A stretch of 64,000 nucleotides of DNA from Streptomyces griseoloalbus (GTDB lineage: Bacteria; Actinomycetota; Actinomycetes; Streptomycetales; Streptomycetaceae): NCBI GenBank assembly GCA_014650015.1, contig BMUD01000014.1, positions 62,001 through 126,000 on the forward strand, given 5' to 3'. Shown piece after piece: positions 26,528 to 34,995 of the stretch. The notes beneath the pieces are model-generated. The model had not been told where the DNA came from and did no database searches. It was given only the letters and a program-made list of their open reading frames with translations. Numbering within the stretch: the first letter of the stretch is position 1; every line of letters begins with the position of its first letter. A program made the position numbers and the translations under genes.

Positions 26528-27397
26528 ATGCGTATCGCCGTCACGATCTTCCTCACCGACGAGACGATCACCCCCACCCGGCTCGCCCGTGAGCTGGAGC
26601 AGCGCGGTTTCGCCGGGCTGTATCTGCCCGAGCACACTCACATCCCCGTCGAGCGGACCACCCCCTACCCGGCGGGCGGCGAGCTGCCCCGTGAGTACGG
26701 CCGCACCCTGGACCCCTTCGTCGCGCTCGGGCAGGCGGCGGCCGTCACCGAGCGGCTCGGCGTCGGCACCGGCATCACGCTCGCCGCGCAGCACGACCCG
26801 ATCGACCTCGCCAAGCAGATCGCGACCCTGGACCACCTCTCCGGCGGCCGGTTCACGCTGGGGCTGGGCTTCGGCTGGAACGTCGAGGAGGCCGCCGACC
26901 ACGGAGTGCGGTGGCGTACCCGGCGTGAGCTGGTCCGGGACCGGATGGGGCTGATGCGGGCGCTGTGGGCGGAGGAGCCGACGGCGTACGAGGGGGAGTT
27001 CGGCGGCGTACGCGCCAGCCTCGCGCACCCCAAGCCGGTGCAGAAGCCGCGCGGCCCGGTCGTCGGACCGCGCACCCTGGTCGGCGGGGCGGCCGGGCCG
27101 AAGCTGTTCGCGCACATCTGCGAGTACGCCGACGGCTGGCTGCCCATCGGCGGGCGCGGCCTGTCGGAGTCGCTGCCCGCGCTGCGCACCGCCTGGGCCG
27201 ACGCCGGCCGCGATCCCGGCGCCCTCCAGGTCGTTCCGTACGCCGTCCGTCCCAGCGCGGGCAAGCTGGCCCACTACGCCGAACTCGGCATCGGGGAGGT
27301 CGTGCTGCAGTTGCCGCCCGAGGGGGAGGCGGAGGTGCTCCGGGTACTGGACGGCTACCAGCCCTTCCTGGACGGCGAAGACGGCGAAGGGGCCTGA
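26528..27397 (+). CDS. luciferase-like monooxygenase family, probable F420-dependent oxidoreductase
   Basis: 289 aa TIM barrel of the LLM family. It opens with strand 1, MRIAVTIFLTDETITPTRLA, followed by AGLYLPEHTHIP. The conserved central region is LGVGTGITLAAQHDPIDLAKQIATLD with SGGRFTLGLGFGWN (about residues 76-118), typical of actinobacterial F420-dependent subgroups. GAAAGG precedes the ATG at 26528. It ends 24 bp before fbiC on the same strand and is probably co-transcribed with it, which supports F420 rather than FMN as cofactor. The substrate is unknown. Confidence 0.88.
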   Translation: MRIAVTIFLTDETITPTRLARELEQRGFAGLYLPEHTHIPVERTTPYPAGGELPREYGRTLDPFVALGQAAAVTERLGVGTGITLAAQHDPIDLAKQIATLDHLSGGRFTLGLGFGWNVEEAADHGVRWRTRRELVRDRMGLMRALWAEEPTAYEGEFGGVRASLAHPKPVQKPRGPVVGPRTLVGGAAGPKLFAHICEYADGWLPIGGRGLSESLPALRTAWADAGRDPGALQVVPYAVRPSAGKLAHYAELGIGEVVLQLPPEGEAEVLRVLDGYQPFLDGEDGEGA

Positions 27398-27421
27398 TCA
27401 CCCCGAACGTATGCTCAAGGG

Positions 27422-30010
27422 ATGACGACTTCCGCGACCCACGGAACCGGCGGCCCGACCGAGAACAGCCTGCGGCGCGCCCTCAAACGCGCCCGGGACG
27501 GCGTCTCCCTGGACGTCTCCGAGGCGGCGGTCCTGCTCCAGGCACGCGGTGCGCACCTCCAGGACCTCTCCGCCTCGGCCGCCCGGGTCAGGGACGCGGG
27601 GCTCGAGGCCGCGGGCCGGCCCGGTGTCATCACGTACTCGAAGAGCGTCTTCATCCCGCTGACCCGGCTGTGCCGGGACAAGTGCCACTACTGCACGTTC
27701 GTCACCGTGCCCGGCAAGCTGCGCCGGGCCGGGCACGGGATGTTCATGTCGCCGGACGAGGTGCTGGACATCGCCCGCGAGGGCGCCGCCCTCGGCTGCA
27801 AGGAAGCCCTCATCACCCTCGGCGACAAGCCCGAGGACCGCTGGCCCGAGGCGCGCGAGTGGCTCGACGCGCACGGCTACGACGACACGATCGCGTACGT
27901 CCGCGCGATCTCCATCCGGATCCTGGAGGAGACCGGACTCCTCCCGCACCTCAACCCCGGCGTGCTGACCTGGACCGACTTCCAGCGCCTGAAGCCGGTG
28001 GCGCCCTCCATGGGCATGATGCTGGAGACCACCGCGACCCGCCTGTGGTCCGAGCCCGGCGGCCCGCACCACGGCTCCCCGGACAAGGAACCGGCCGTGC
28101 GCCTGCGCGTCCTGGAGGACGCCGGCCGCTCCTCCGTCCCCTTCACCTCCGGCATCCTCATCGGCATCGGCGAGACCTACGAGGAGCGGGCGGAGTCCCT
28201 CTTCGCCCTGCGGAAGATCTCCCGCGCCCACCACGGCATCCAAGAGCTGATCATCCAGAACTTCCGCGCCAAGCCGGACACCGCGATGCGCGGCATGCCG
28301 GACGCGGAGCTCGACGAACTGGTCGCCACGGTCGCCGTCGCCCGGCACGTCCTCGGCCCGTCCGCCTGCCTCCAGGCCCCGCCGAACCTGGTCGACTCCG
28401 AGTACGAGCGGCTGATCGCGGCCGGTATCGACGACTGGGGCGGGGTCTCCCCGCTCACCATCGACCACGTCAACCCCGAGCGCCCCTGGCCGCAGATCGA
28501 CGAGCTCGCCGAGAAGTCCCGCGCGGCCGGCTTCGAGCTGCGCGAACGCCTCTGCGTCTACCCGGAGTTCGTCACGCGCGGCGAGCCCTGGCTGGACCCG
28601 CGGCTGCGCCCGCACGTCGCCGCGCTCGCCGACCCCGGGACGGGCCTGGCCCGCCCCGACGTCCTCCCGGCGGGGCTGCCCTGGCAGGAGCCGGACGAGG
28701 CGTTCACCGCCGCCGGCCGCACCGACCTGCACCGCACCATCGACACCGAGGGCCGCACCGCCGACCGCCGCGACGACTTCGACGAGGTCTACGGCGACTG
28801 GGACGCCCTGCGCGAGGCCGCCGCCCCCGGAATGGTCCCGGAACGCATCGACACCGACGTACGCCAGGCCCTGCGCACGGCGGCCGACGACCCGACGCGG
28901 CTCACCGACGCGGAGGCGCTCGCGCTGCTGCACGCCGACGGCCCGGCGCTGGACGCCCTGTGCCGGGTGGCCGACGACGTGCGGAAGTCGGCGGTGGGCG
29001 ACGACGTGACGTACATCGTCACCCGCAACATCAACTTCACCAACGTCTGCTACACCGGCTGCCGTTTCTGCGCCTTCGCGCAGCGCCGCACGGACGCCGA
29101 CGCGTACACGCTCTCGCTGGACCAGGTGGCCGACCGCGCCCAGCAGGCGTGGGACGTGGGCGCGGTGGAGGTCTGCATGCAGGGCGGCATCCACCCGGAC
29201 CTGCCCGGGACGGCGTACTTCGACATCGCGCGGGCGGTGAAGTCCCGCGTCCCCGGCATGCACGTGCACGCCTTCTCCCCGATGGAGGTGGTGAACGGCG
29301 CGACCCGCACCGGCATGTCCATCCGCGAGTGGCTGACGGCGGCGAAGGAAGCGGGCCTGGACACCATCCCCGGCACGGCGGCGGAGATCCTCGACGACGA
29401 GGTCCGCTGGATCCTGACCAAGGGCAAACTGCCGGCGGCCACCTGGACCGAGGTGGTGACCACGGCCCACGAGCTGGGCATCCGCTCCTCCTCGACGATG
29501 ATGTACGGCCATGTCGACCAGCCCCGCCACTGGCTGGGCCACCTCAGGACGCTGGCGGGCATCCAGCAGCGGACGGGCGGTTTCACGGAGTTCGTCACCC
29601 TTCCCTTCGTGCACACCAACGCCCCGGTCTACCTGGCCGGCATCGCCCGCCCCGGCCCGACGATCCGCGACAACCGCGCGGTCACGGCGATGGCGAGGCT
29701 GCTGCTGCATCCCTGGATCCCGAACATCCAGACGAGCTGGGTCAAACTGGGCGCGGAGGGTGCGGCCGACATGCTCCGCTCCGGCGCGAACGACCTGGGC
29801 GGCACGCTGATGGAGGAGACGATCTCCCGCATGGCGGGCTCCTCCTACGGCTCCTACAAGTCCGTCAAGGACCTCATCGCGGTGGCGGAGGCGGCAGGCC
29901 GCCCGGCGAAGCCCCGCACGACCCTGTACGGCGAGGTCTCCGAGGAGCGCCGCCGCACGGCACAGGCCTCCGACGGCCATCTGCCGGAACTGCTGCCGGT
30001 GCTGGACTGA
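27422..30010 (+). CDS. fbiC: FO synthase (7,8-didemethyl-8-hydroxy-5-deazariboflavin synthase)
   Basis: 862 aa, the fused CofG-CofH form of actinobacteria. Two radical-SAM domains are visible: the first with Cys84, Cys88 and Cys91 in LCRDKCHYC, the second with Cys543, Cys547 and Cys550 in VCYTGCRFC. The enzyme joins 5-amino-6-ribitylamino-uracil with tyrosine-derived carbons to make FO, the deazaflavin core of coenzyme F420. It follows the LLM gene closely in the same direction. The ATG at 27422 gives the normal N-terminus. Confidence 0.97.
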   Translation: MTTSATHGTGGPTENSLRRALKRARDGVSLDVSEAAVLLQARGAHLQDLSASAARVRDAGLEAAGRPGVITYSKSVFIPLTRLCRDKCHYCTFVTVPGKLRRAGHGMFMSPDEVLDIAREGAALGCKEALITLGDKPEDRWPEAREWLDAHGYDDTIAYVRAISIRILEETGLLPHLNPGVLTWTDFQRLKPVAPSMGMMLETTATRLWSEPGGPHHGSPDKEPAVRLRVLEDAGRSSVPFTSGILIGIGETYEERAESLFALRKISRAHHGIQELIIQNFRAKPDTAMRGMPDAELDELVATVAVARHVLGPSACLQAPPNLVDSEYERLIAAGIDDWGGVSPLTIDHVNPERPWPQIDELAEKSRAAGFELRERLCVYPEFVTRGEPWLDPRLRPHVAALADPGTGLARPDVLPAGLPWQEPDEAFTAAGRTDLHRTIDTEGRTADRRDDFDEVYGDWDALREAAAPGMVPERIDTDVRQALRTAADDPTRLTDAEALALLHADGPALDALCRVADDVRKSAVGDDVTYIVTRNINFTNVCYTGCRFCAFAQRRTDADAYTLSLDQVADRAQQAWDVGAVEVCMQGGIHPDLPGTAYFDIARAVKSRVPGMHVHAFSPMEVVNGATRTGMSIREWLTAAKEAGLDTIPGTAAEILDDEVRWILTKGKLPAATWTEVVTTAHELGIRSSSTMMYGHVDQPRHWLGHLRTLAGIQQRTGGFTEFVTLPFVHTNAPVYLAGIARPGPTIRDNRAVTAMARLLLHPWIPNIQTSWVKLGAEGAADMLRSGANDLGGTLMEETISRMAGSSYGSYKSVKDLIAVAEAAGRPAKPRTTLYGEVSEERRRTAQASDGHLPELLPVLD

Positions 30011-30108
30011 GAGCGGGCGGGGGCAGCCGCTGGCAGTAGGATGATCCGACCCGCGTTCCATGGGTTCCGTGGCTTCCATGGATCTCGTAGCTGAGGAGAT
30101 GCGTACCG

Positions 30109-30675
30109 GTGTCTGCCCGTCTTCCTTCGTGGGCCTGGGTGACCGGGCTGACCACGGGGGCGATAGCCGTGGTGGCCGTGCTGGCCGTCCAGGCGGACCA
30201 GGGGACGAAGCCCACCGCCGCCACGAGCCGGCCGAGCGCGTCGGCGACGGCGGACGCGAAGCCGTCCGCGAAGCCGGAGGAGAAGAAACCGGCGGTGGTA
30301 CCGGCCGACTCGGGCGCCGGCCGCCGGATCGTCTACTCCCTCGACCAGAAGCGCGTATGGCTGGTCGACGCCAGCGACGCCCCCCGCCGTTCCTTCACGG
30401 TATGGCCGGGCACGGTGTCCCCGGACCCCGGCGCCTACGCCATCGGCGCCCGCACGGAGGCCACGACCGGCAGCGACGGCGTGGCGGTCGAGCACATCAT
30501 GTACTTCGCGGCGAAGTCCGGCGTCTCCGTCGCCTTCTCCAACGCGGTCGACGGCTCCTCACCCCCGCCCCCGGCCCCCGACGCGCAAACCGGCGGAATC
30601 CGCGTGGCCAAGGACGACGGCAAGGCCCTGTGGACCTTCGGCACGGCGGGCACGCCGGTCAGGGTCGTGAAGTAG
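30109..30675 (+). CDS. membrane-anchored L,D-transpeptidase-fold protein lacking the catalytic Cys and His
   Basis: 188 aa from GTG 30109 (GAGGAG about 11 bp upstream). One N-terminal membrane helix (about residues 9-29) and a Thr/Ser/Pro/Lys linker precede a domain that follows the YkuD pattern: RIVYSLDQKRVWLVDASD, PGTVSPDPGAYAIG, a middle VEHIMYF segment and a final GIRVAKDDGKALW...GTPVRVV. YkuD enzymes have HGA and SHGC[IV]RM where this has SNA and TGGIRV, so the catalytic residues are missing. It probably binds rather than cross-links peptidoglycan. It may be transcribed with fbiC. Confidence 0.7.
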   Translation: MSARLPSWAWVTGLTTGAIAVVAVLAVQADQGTKPTAATSRPSASATADAKPSAKPEEKKPAVVPADSGAGRRIVYSLDQKRVWLVDASDAPRRSFTVWPGTVSPDPGAYAIGARTEATTGSDGVAVEHIMYFAAKSGVSVAFSNAVDGSSPPPPAPDAQTGGIRVAKDDGKALWTFGTAGTPVRVVK

Positions 30676-30739
30676 CCGCGCCGACTCGGATCCACGCGCA
30701 GTCGCGCGAGCGTCCGTCGCGGCGCGGCGCCGCGGTCCC

Positions 30740-31252
30740 TCAGTGGGCGTCGCGCCCTTCCGTGTGAGTCCCCGGAAGGTGGTTCACCAGCAGCACCACG
30801 CCGCTGAAGACGAACACCCGCAGGGCCGCGTCCAGGCCGTTCCAGTCCTGCGACTGCCACATCGCGAACCACTCGCCGCCGATCGCCATGAAGCCGGCGC
30901 CGAACAGGAGCATGGTCATCAGCAGGCCGTAGGTGGAGAAGCGGCGGGCGCGCGGGTGGTCGTGGCGGGCCCAGAGCCAGGTGCCGTAGACCAGGACCAG
31001 CGCGGCGGCCGTCTCCCAGGCGATGATCGCGACGTACGCGGCGTCCTGCACGCCCTCGTTCGTGATCGCGCGCCACATCAGGTCGTCGTCCTTGAACGTG
31101 GTGTCCATGGCCAGGACATGCCGGACGAACTCCTGGTTCGTGCCGAAGTCAGTGATGTTCCCGAAGGCGACGAGCGCCATGTAGAGGGCGACCGATGCGG
31201 TGAGGAGCGCGGCGGTGAGGGGCAGCGCGCCGCGTGCGGTTGTGGTGGGCAT
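30740..31252 (-). CDS. DUF2165-family small integral membrane protein
   Basis: 170 aa with four predicted membrane helices (about residues 11-32, 73-92, 105-125, 138-157). The segment NITDFGTNQEFVRHVLAMDTTF between helices 1 and 2 is typical of DUF2165 proteins. No function is known for the family. It is convergent with the preceding gene, 64 bp apart. Confidence 0.85.
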   Translation of the reverse strand: MPTTTARGALPLTAALLTASVALYMALVAFGNITDFGTNQEFVRHVLAMDTTFKDDDLMWRAITNEGVQDAAYVAIIAWETAAALVLVYGTWLWARHDHPRARRFSTYGLLMTMLLFGAGFMAIGGEWFAMWQSQDWNGLDAALRVFVFSGVVLLVNHLPGTHTEGRDAH

Positions 31253-31366
31253 GGCGGTTCCTTTCCCCGTACGGCAGCCCGTATCCCGTACGGGGTGAGC
31301 CAGAACGGGGCGTGTCGGGTTCCCGGGGGGGGCGGGGGGACGCGCGCGGCGCGGGCACAGCCGTCG

Positions 31367-31935
31367 ATGCGGCAGCTCGTCCAGCGGCGCCGACGTGCCG
31401 GGCTGGTGGCCCGCAGCGTCGAACGCGGGCTGTTCCGGGCGGACTTCGACACACCGCCCGGGACGAACGCCACCGCTTCCTGTTCCACGTGCACGGCGAC
31501 GCGGGCGTCGGGAGGATCTTCCCGCTCCGGGAGTTGGAGCAGATCGCCCGGGAGCGGGGCGCGTTGACGGCGTACGTCGACGAGGGCGCGGACAGCGTGC
31601 CCGAGGTCCCGGCGGTGATGAGCCGTCAGTTCGCCGACCGGGGGGCCCGTTTCAAGGAACTGGACGAGGTACCGGCCGCTCGTCGCGAGCGGCGCCACGA
31701 GGCTGAGTCGGCCGCGCCCGCCGCGTCGGACCCGGAGCCGGAGGGCGGCCCGTCGGCGGGCAGCATGGCGGTCGCCGGGGCGGGACCGGCCGGGCTCGGT
31801 CCCGCGCGTGGGCGCGTGCCCAGCGGGACGCGGTCGTACGTCATCGGGACGGCTGATTCCCGGCCACTTCCGCTCACTCGGGTCACACTCCGCATACCGA
31901 TCAGCCCCCTGAACCGACCGTCCCCGTTCGATTAG
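31367..31935 (+). pseudogene. frameshifted remnant of a P-loop NTPase regulator
   Basis: From the ATG at 31367 one frame reads MRQLVQRRRRAGLVARSVER and onward to about 31458. A second frame then continues the same homology from about 31462 (HRFLFHVHGDAGVGRIFPLR), matching the start of large Streptomyces NTPase/TPR regulators. A single-base indel near 31455-31462 breaks the gene. The P-loop also reads GDAGVGRI instead of GxxGVGK[ST]. After about 31700 no family similarity remains, so the 3' part is lost. Confidence 0.7.
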
Positions 31936-31978
31936 GGTGCTGGGCGTCGTACGTACGGACGGTGCCTGGGAGGTCTGG

Positions 31979-33112
31979 GTGGCTGGTACTGCCGGGCCCG
32001 TGTGGGGGCGCCGTGAGCAGCAGGACTTCCGCAGCCGGGTGCGCGGGACGTTGCTCGGGGTGGCCGTCGGGGACGCGCTGGGCGCGCCCGTGGACGGGGT
32101 GGGGATCGACGGGATACGGGCGGCGCACGGCGCGGGGGGCATCGCCGACCTCGCCCCCGCGTACGGGCGGCGCGGTGCCGTCACGCACCACACCCAGCTC
32201 ACCCTCTTCTCCGTGGACGGCCTGATCCGGGCCCAGGTGCGGCGCGACACCGGGGCCTGGCATCCGCCGACCGATCTGCACCGGGCGTATCTGCGCTGGG
32301 CGACCACCCAGCGGGACTGGGGCCCGGACGAGCGGCGCAAGGACGACGGCTGGCTGGCCCGGGAGGAGTGGCTGTACGCCCGCCGGGACCCGGCCCGCGC
32401 GCTGCTGCTCGGACTCGGCGACGACACGATGGGGACGCCGGCGGCGCCCAAGAACCCCGGTGCGGCGGGACCGGAGGCCGCCGCGCGTTCCGCGCCGTTC
32501 GGACTGCTCGTCGGCTGGGAACCGCAGCTCGTCGCCCAGCTCGCCGTGGAGTGCGCGGCGCAGACCCACGGCCACCCGGTCGCCTGCCTCGCGGCGGGCG
32601 CGTACGCCGTGATCGTGCACACGCTGGCCCGGGGCGAGAGCCTGGACACGTCGGTGCAGCGGGCGCTCGCGCTGCTGGCCGCGCGGCCGGGGCACGAGCC
32701 GGTGTCGGACGCGCTCCAGCACGCGCTGGGTGCCGTACGGCAGGGGATACCCACCCCCGAGCGGGTGACGGAGCTGGCCGGGAACGCCACCGCCGAGGGG
32801 CTGCTCGCCGCCGCCGTGTACTGCGCGCTGGTGGGGGAGGACGTACGGCACGGGCTGTGTCTGGCCGTCAACCAGGACGGGCCCAGCGCCGCGGCCGGTG
32901 CGCTGACCGGCGGGCTGCTCGGGGCCCTGCACGGCGAAACGGCCCTCCCGCCGGCCTGGCTGGCCGAGCTGGAGGGCCGTCCCACACTCCTGGAACTGGC
33001 CGACGACTTCGCCATGGAGATGACCCAGGGGCCCGCACTGCACGGGCCCGCGGGGTCGTCCCCGGCGTGGCTGGCCAGGTATCCGCGCGGAGCGTCGGCC
33101 CTGGAGGCCTGA
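31979..33112 (+). CDS. ADP-ribosylglycohydrolase (DraG) fold protein with lost metal ligands
   Basis: 377 aa from GTG 31979, with GGGAGG five bases upstream; GTG 31937 is an earlier alternative. The all-helical DraG fold is clear: RVRGTLLGVAVGDALGAPV (residues 20-38), THHTQLTLFSVDGLIRA and LAVNQDGPSAAAGALTGGLLG near 295. In active members the second motif is T[DN]DT and the last is SGDSDST, together holding two Mg2+ ions. Here they are THHT (69-72) and GPSAAA, so ADP-ribose hydrolysis is unlikely. It could bind ADP-ribosylated targets. A S. coelicolor homologue is expected at this locus. Confidence 0.8.
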   Translation: MAGTAGPVWGRREQQDFRSRVRGTLLGVAVGDALGAPVDGVGIDGIRAAHGAGGIADLAPAYGRRGAVTHHTQLTLFSVDGLIRAQVRRDTGAWHPPTDLHRAYLRWATTQRDWGPDERRKDDGWLAREEWLYARRDPARALLLGLGDDTMGTPAAPKNPGAAGPEAAARSAPFGLLVGWEPQLVAQLAVECAAQTHGHPVACLAAGAYAVIVHTLARGESLDTSVQRALALLAARPGHEPVSDALQHALGAVRQGIPTPERVTELAGNATAEGLLAAAVYCALVGEDVRHGLCLAVNQDGPSAAAGALTGGLLGALHGETALPPAWLAELEGRPTLLELADDFAMEMTQGPALHGPAGSSPAWLARYPRGASALEA

Positions 33113-33164
33113 GCCGCCCTGGGGGCCCGAGCCGCCGTGGGGGCCCGAGCCGCCGTGGGGGCCC
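33111..33164. repeat. three tandem 18-bp units after the DraG-like gene
   Basis: 33111-33128, 33129-33146 and 33147-33164 repeat an 18-bp unit, GAGCCGCC[CG]TGGGGGCCC. The first unit contains the last bases of the stop codon. The GGGGGCCC blocks can also fold on themselves. This is probably a neutral minisatellite. Confidence 0.85.
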
Positions 33165-33195
33165 GACAAGGCCCCGGCCGGCACCTGGTCCTTCC

Positions 33196-34764
33196 CTAGT
33201 CCTTCACCGGCGCGCGCGTCGTGCCCGGGACCTCCTCCGCCGGGGCCGGGACCGACGCCGCGGCCGAGTCGTCGTCGGTGTTGAGGCGCTCGATGATCGC
33301 CAGCCGCTCGGGGGTGTCCTCCGGCTTCAGGAAGCCGATCAGGATGTACAGGACGAGCGAGACCGCCAGCGGGATCGAGACCTGGTACTCCAGCGGCACG
33401 CCGCCGTCGACGGCCCAGTGGATCGGGTAGTTCACCAGCCAGAAGGCCAGCAGGCCCGTTCCCCAGCTGACGATCGCCGCCGTCGGGCCGGAGCGGCGGA
33501 AGGGCCGCAGCAGACCCAGCATCATCGGGATGGCGATCGGGCCCATCAGACCGGCCACCCACTTGATGACGACGGTGATGATGTCCTTGAAGGCCGGCGA
33601 GTTGACCTGGGTCGCGACCGCCATGGACAGGCCGAGGAAGACCACCGTCGTGACCCGGGCCGCGATCAGACCCGACCGCTCGCCCCACATCCGGGCCTTC
33701 GCCGACAGCACCGGCGCCACGTCACGCGTGAACACCGCCGCGATGGCGTTGGCGTCCGAGGAGCACATGGCCATCGTGTGGGAGAAGAAGCCGACGATGA
33801 CCAGGCCCAGCAGGCCGTGCGGCAGCAGCTGTTCGGTCATCAGGGCGTAGGAGTCGGAACCGTCCGGCTTCTGGGACTCCACCAGCAGCGGCGACATCCA
33901 CATCGGGAAGAACAGCACGAGCGGCCAGACCAGCCACAGAATCGCCGACAGTCGCGCCGAGCGCTCCGCCTCGCGGGCGTTGGGGGTGGCCATGTAGCGC
34001 TGGGCCTGGTTGAGCATGCCGCCGTTGTACTCGAACAGCTTGATGAACAGGAACGCCAGCAGGAAGATCGTGCCGTACGGCCCGACCAGCGGCTTCTCGT
34101 GCCCCTGGAGTTCCGGCTGGTCCCACACGCCGAAGAAGCCGCCGTGGTCGCCCAGCTCGACGAGCACGGCGAAGAACATGGCGAGACCGGCGAGCAACTG
34201 GATGATGAACTGGCCGAGTTCGGTCAGCGCGTCCGCCCACAGGCCGCCGATGGTGCAGTAGATCGCCGTGACCACGCCGGTGATGAGGATGCCCTGGTTG
34301 AGCGAGACACCGGTGAACACGGAGAGCAGGGTGGCGATCGCGGCCCACTTCGCGCCCACGTCCACGATCTTCAGCAGCATGCCGGACCAGGCCAGTGCCT
34401 GCTGGGTCTTCAGGTCGTACCGGTTCTTCAGGTACTCGAGCGGCGAGGCCACGTGGAGCCGGGAGCGCAGCCGGTTGATCCGCGGCGCGAACAGCTTGGA
34501 CCCGATGGCGATACCGAGGGCGATGGGGAAGGACCAGGTGACGAAGGACGTCACACCGTAGGTGTAGGCGATGCCGGCGTAGCCGGTGAACATCACCGCG
34601 CTGTACCCCGACATGTGGTGGGAGATGCCGGAGAGCCACCACGGCATCTTGCCGCCGGCGGTGAAGAAGTCACTGACGTTGTCCACCCGCTTGTGGGACC
34701 AGATGCCGATGCCGACCATCACGCCGAAATAGCCGATGAGCACCGCCCAGTCGAGACTGTTCAT
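33196..34764 (-). CDS. sodium:solute symporter family transporter
   Basis: 522 aa with about 13 membrane helices, the LeuT-type SSS family. Family signatures include DFFTAGGKMPWWLSGISHHMSGYSAVMFTGYAG near the N-terminus (residues about 31-63) and the ALTELGQFIIQL and SSDANAIAAVFTRDV segments. It takes up a solute with Na+; proline, carboxylates and sugars are known substrates in the family, and none can be chosen here. GGAAGGGGGG precedes the ATG at 34764. The short acidic C-terminal tail is variable. Confidence 0.9.
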   Translation of the reverse strand: MNSLDWAVLIGYFGVMVGIGIWSHKRVDNVSDFFTAGGKMPWWLSGISHHMSGYSAVMFTGYAGIAYTYGVTSFVTWSFPIALGIAIGSKLFAPRINRLRSRLHVASPLEYLKNRYDLKTQQALAWSGMLLKIVDVGAKWAAIATLLSVFTGVSLNQGILITGVVTAIYCTIGGLWADALTELGQFIIQLLAGLAMFFAVLVELGDHGGFFGVWDQPELQGHEKPLVGPYGTIFLLAFLFIKLFEYNGGMLNQAQRYMATPNAREAERSARLSAILWLVWPLVLFFPMWMSPLLVESQKPDGSDSYALMTEQLLPHGLLGLVIVGFFSHTMAMCSSDANAIAAVFTRDVAPVLSAKARMWGERSGLIAARVTTVVFLGLSMAVATQVNSPAFKDIITVVIKWVAGLMGPIAIPMMLGLLRPFRRSGPTAAIVSWGTGLLAFWLVNYPIHWAVDGGVPLEYQVSIPLAVSLVLYILIGFLKPEDTPERLAIIERLNTDDDSAAASVPAPAEEVPGTTRAPVKD

Positions 34765-34945
34765 GTCCCCCCTTCCAGGGTCCGCCTTGTGAACTCCACT
34801 CAGCTGATTGACACTTCGCCTGAGCGGGGTAGGGACGAGGAAGGCCGCGAAGTGCCCGCTCATCGTGGGCGGGGTGGCGCGGGCACGACAAGGAAGCGTC
34901 AGGTCAAGAGGGAGTAAAAAAGTTCGCCTTGCTGACCTGAGTTCA

Positions 34946-34957
34946 CGTTCATGAACG
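34946..34957. promoter_or_regulatory. 12-bp perfect palindrome upstream of the symporter gene
   Basis: CGTTCATGAACG lies 182 bp upstream of the symporter ATG and just past the stop of the next gene. It resembles short operators of GntR or LacI type. No regulator gene is adjacent. Evidence is symmetry and position only. Confidence 0.4.
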
Positions 34958-34995
34958 GCTGGGAGTGGTCCCGCGAAGGGTCCCGCTCCGGTGGA

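Noticed and set aside
26965-30039. Rightward open frame of about 1000 codons over the LLM and fbiC genes, and a leftward one of about 890 codons
   Set aside because: Both are out-of-frame readings of fbiC, which has unmistakable radical-SAM motifs in its own frame.
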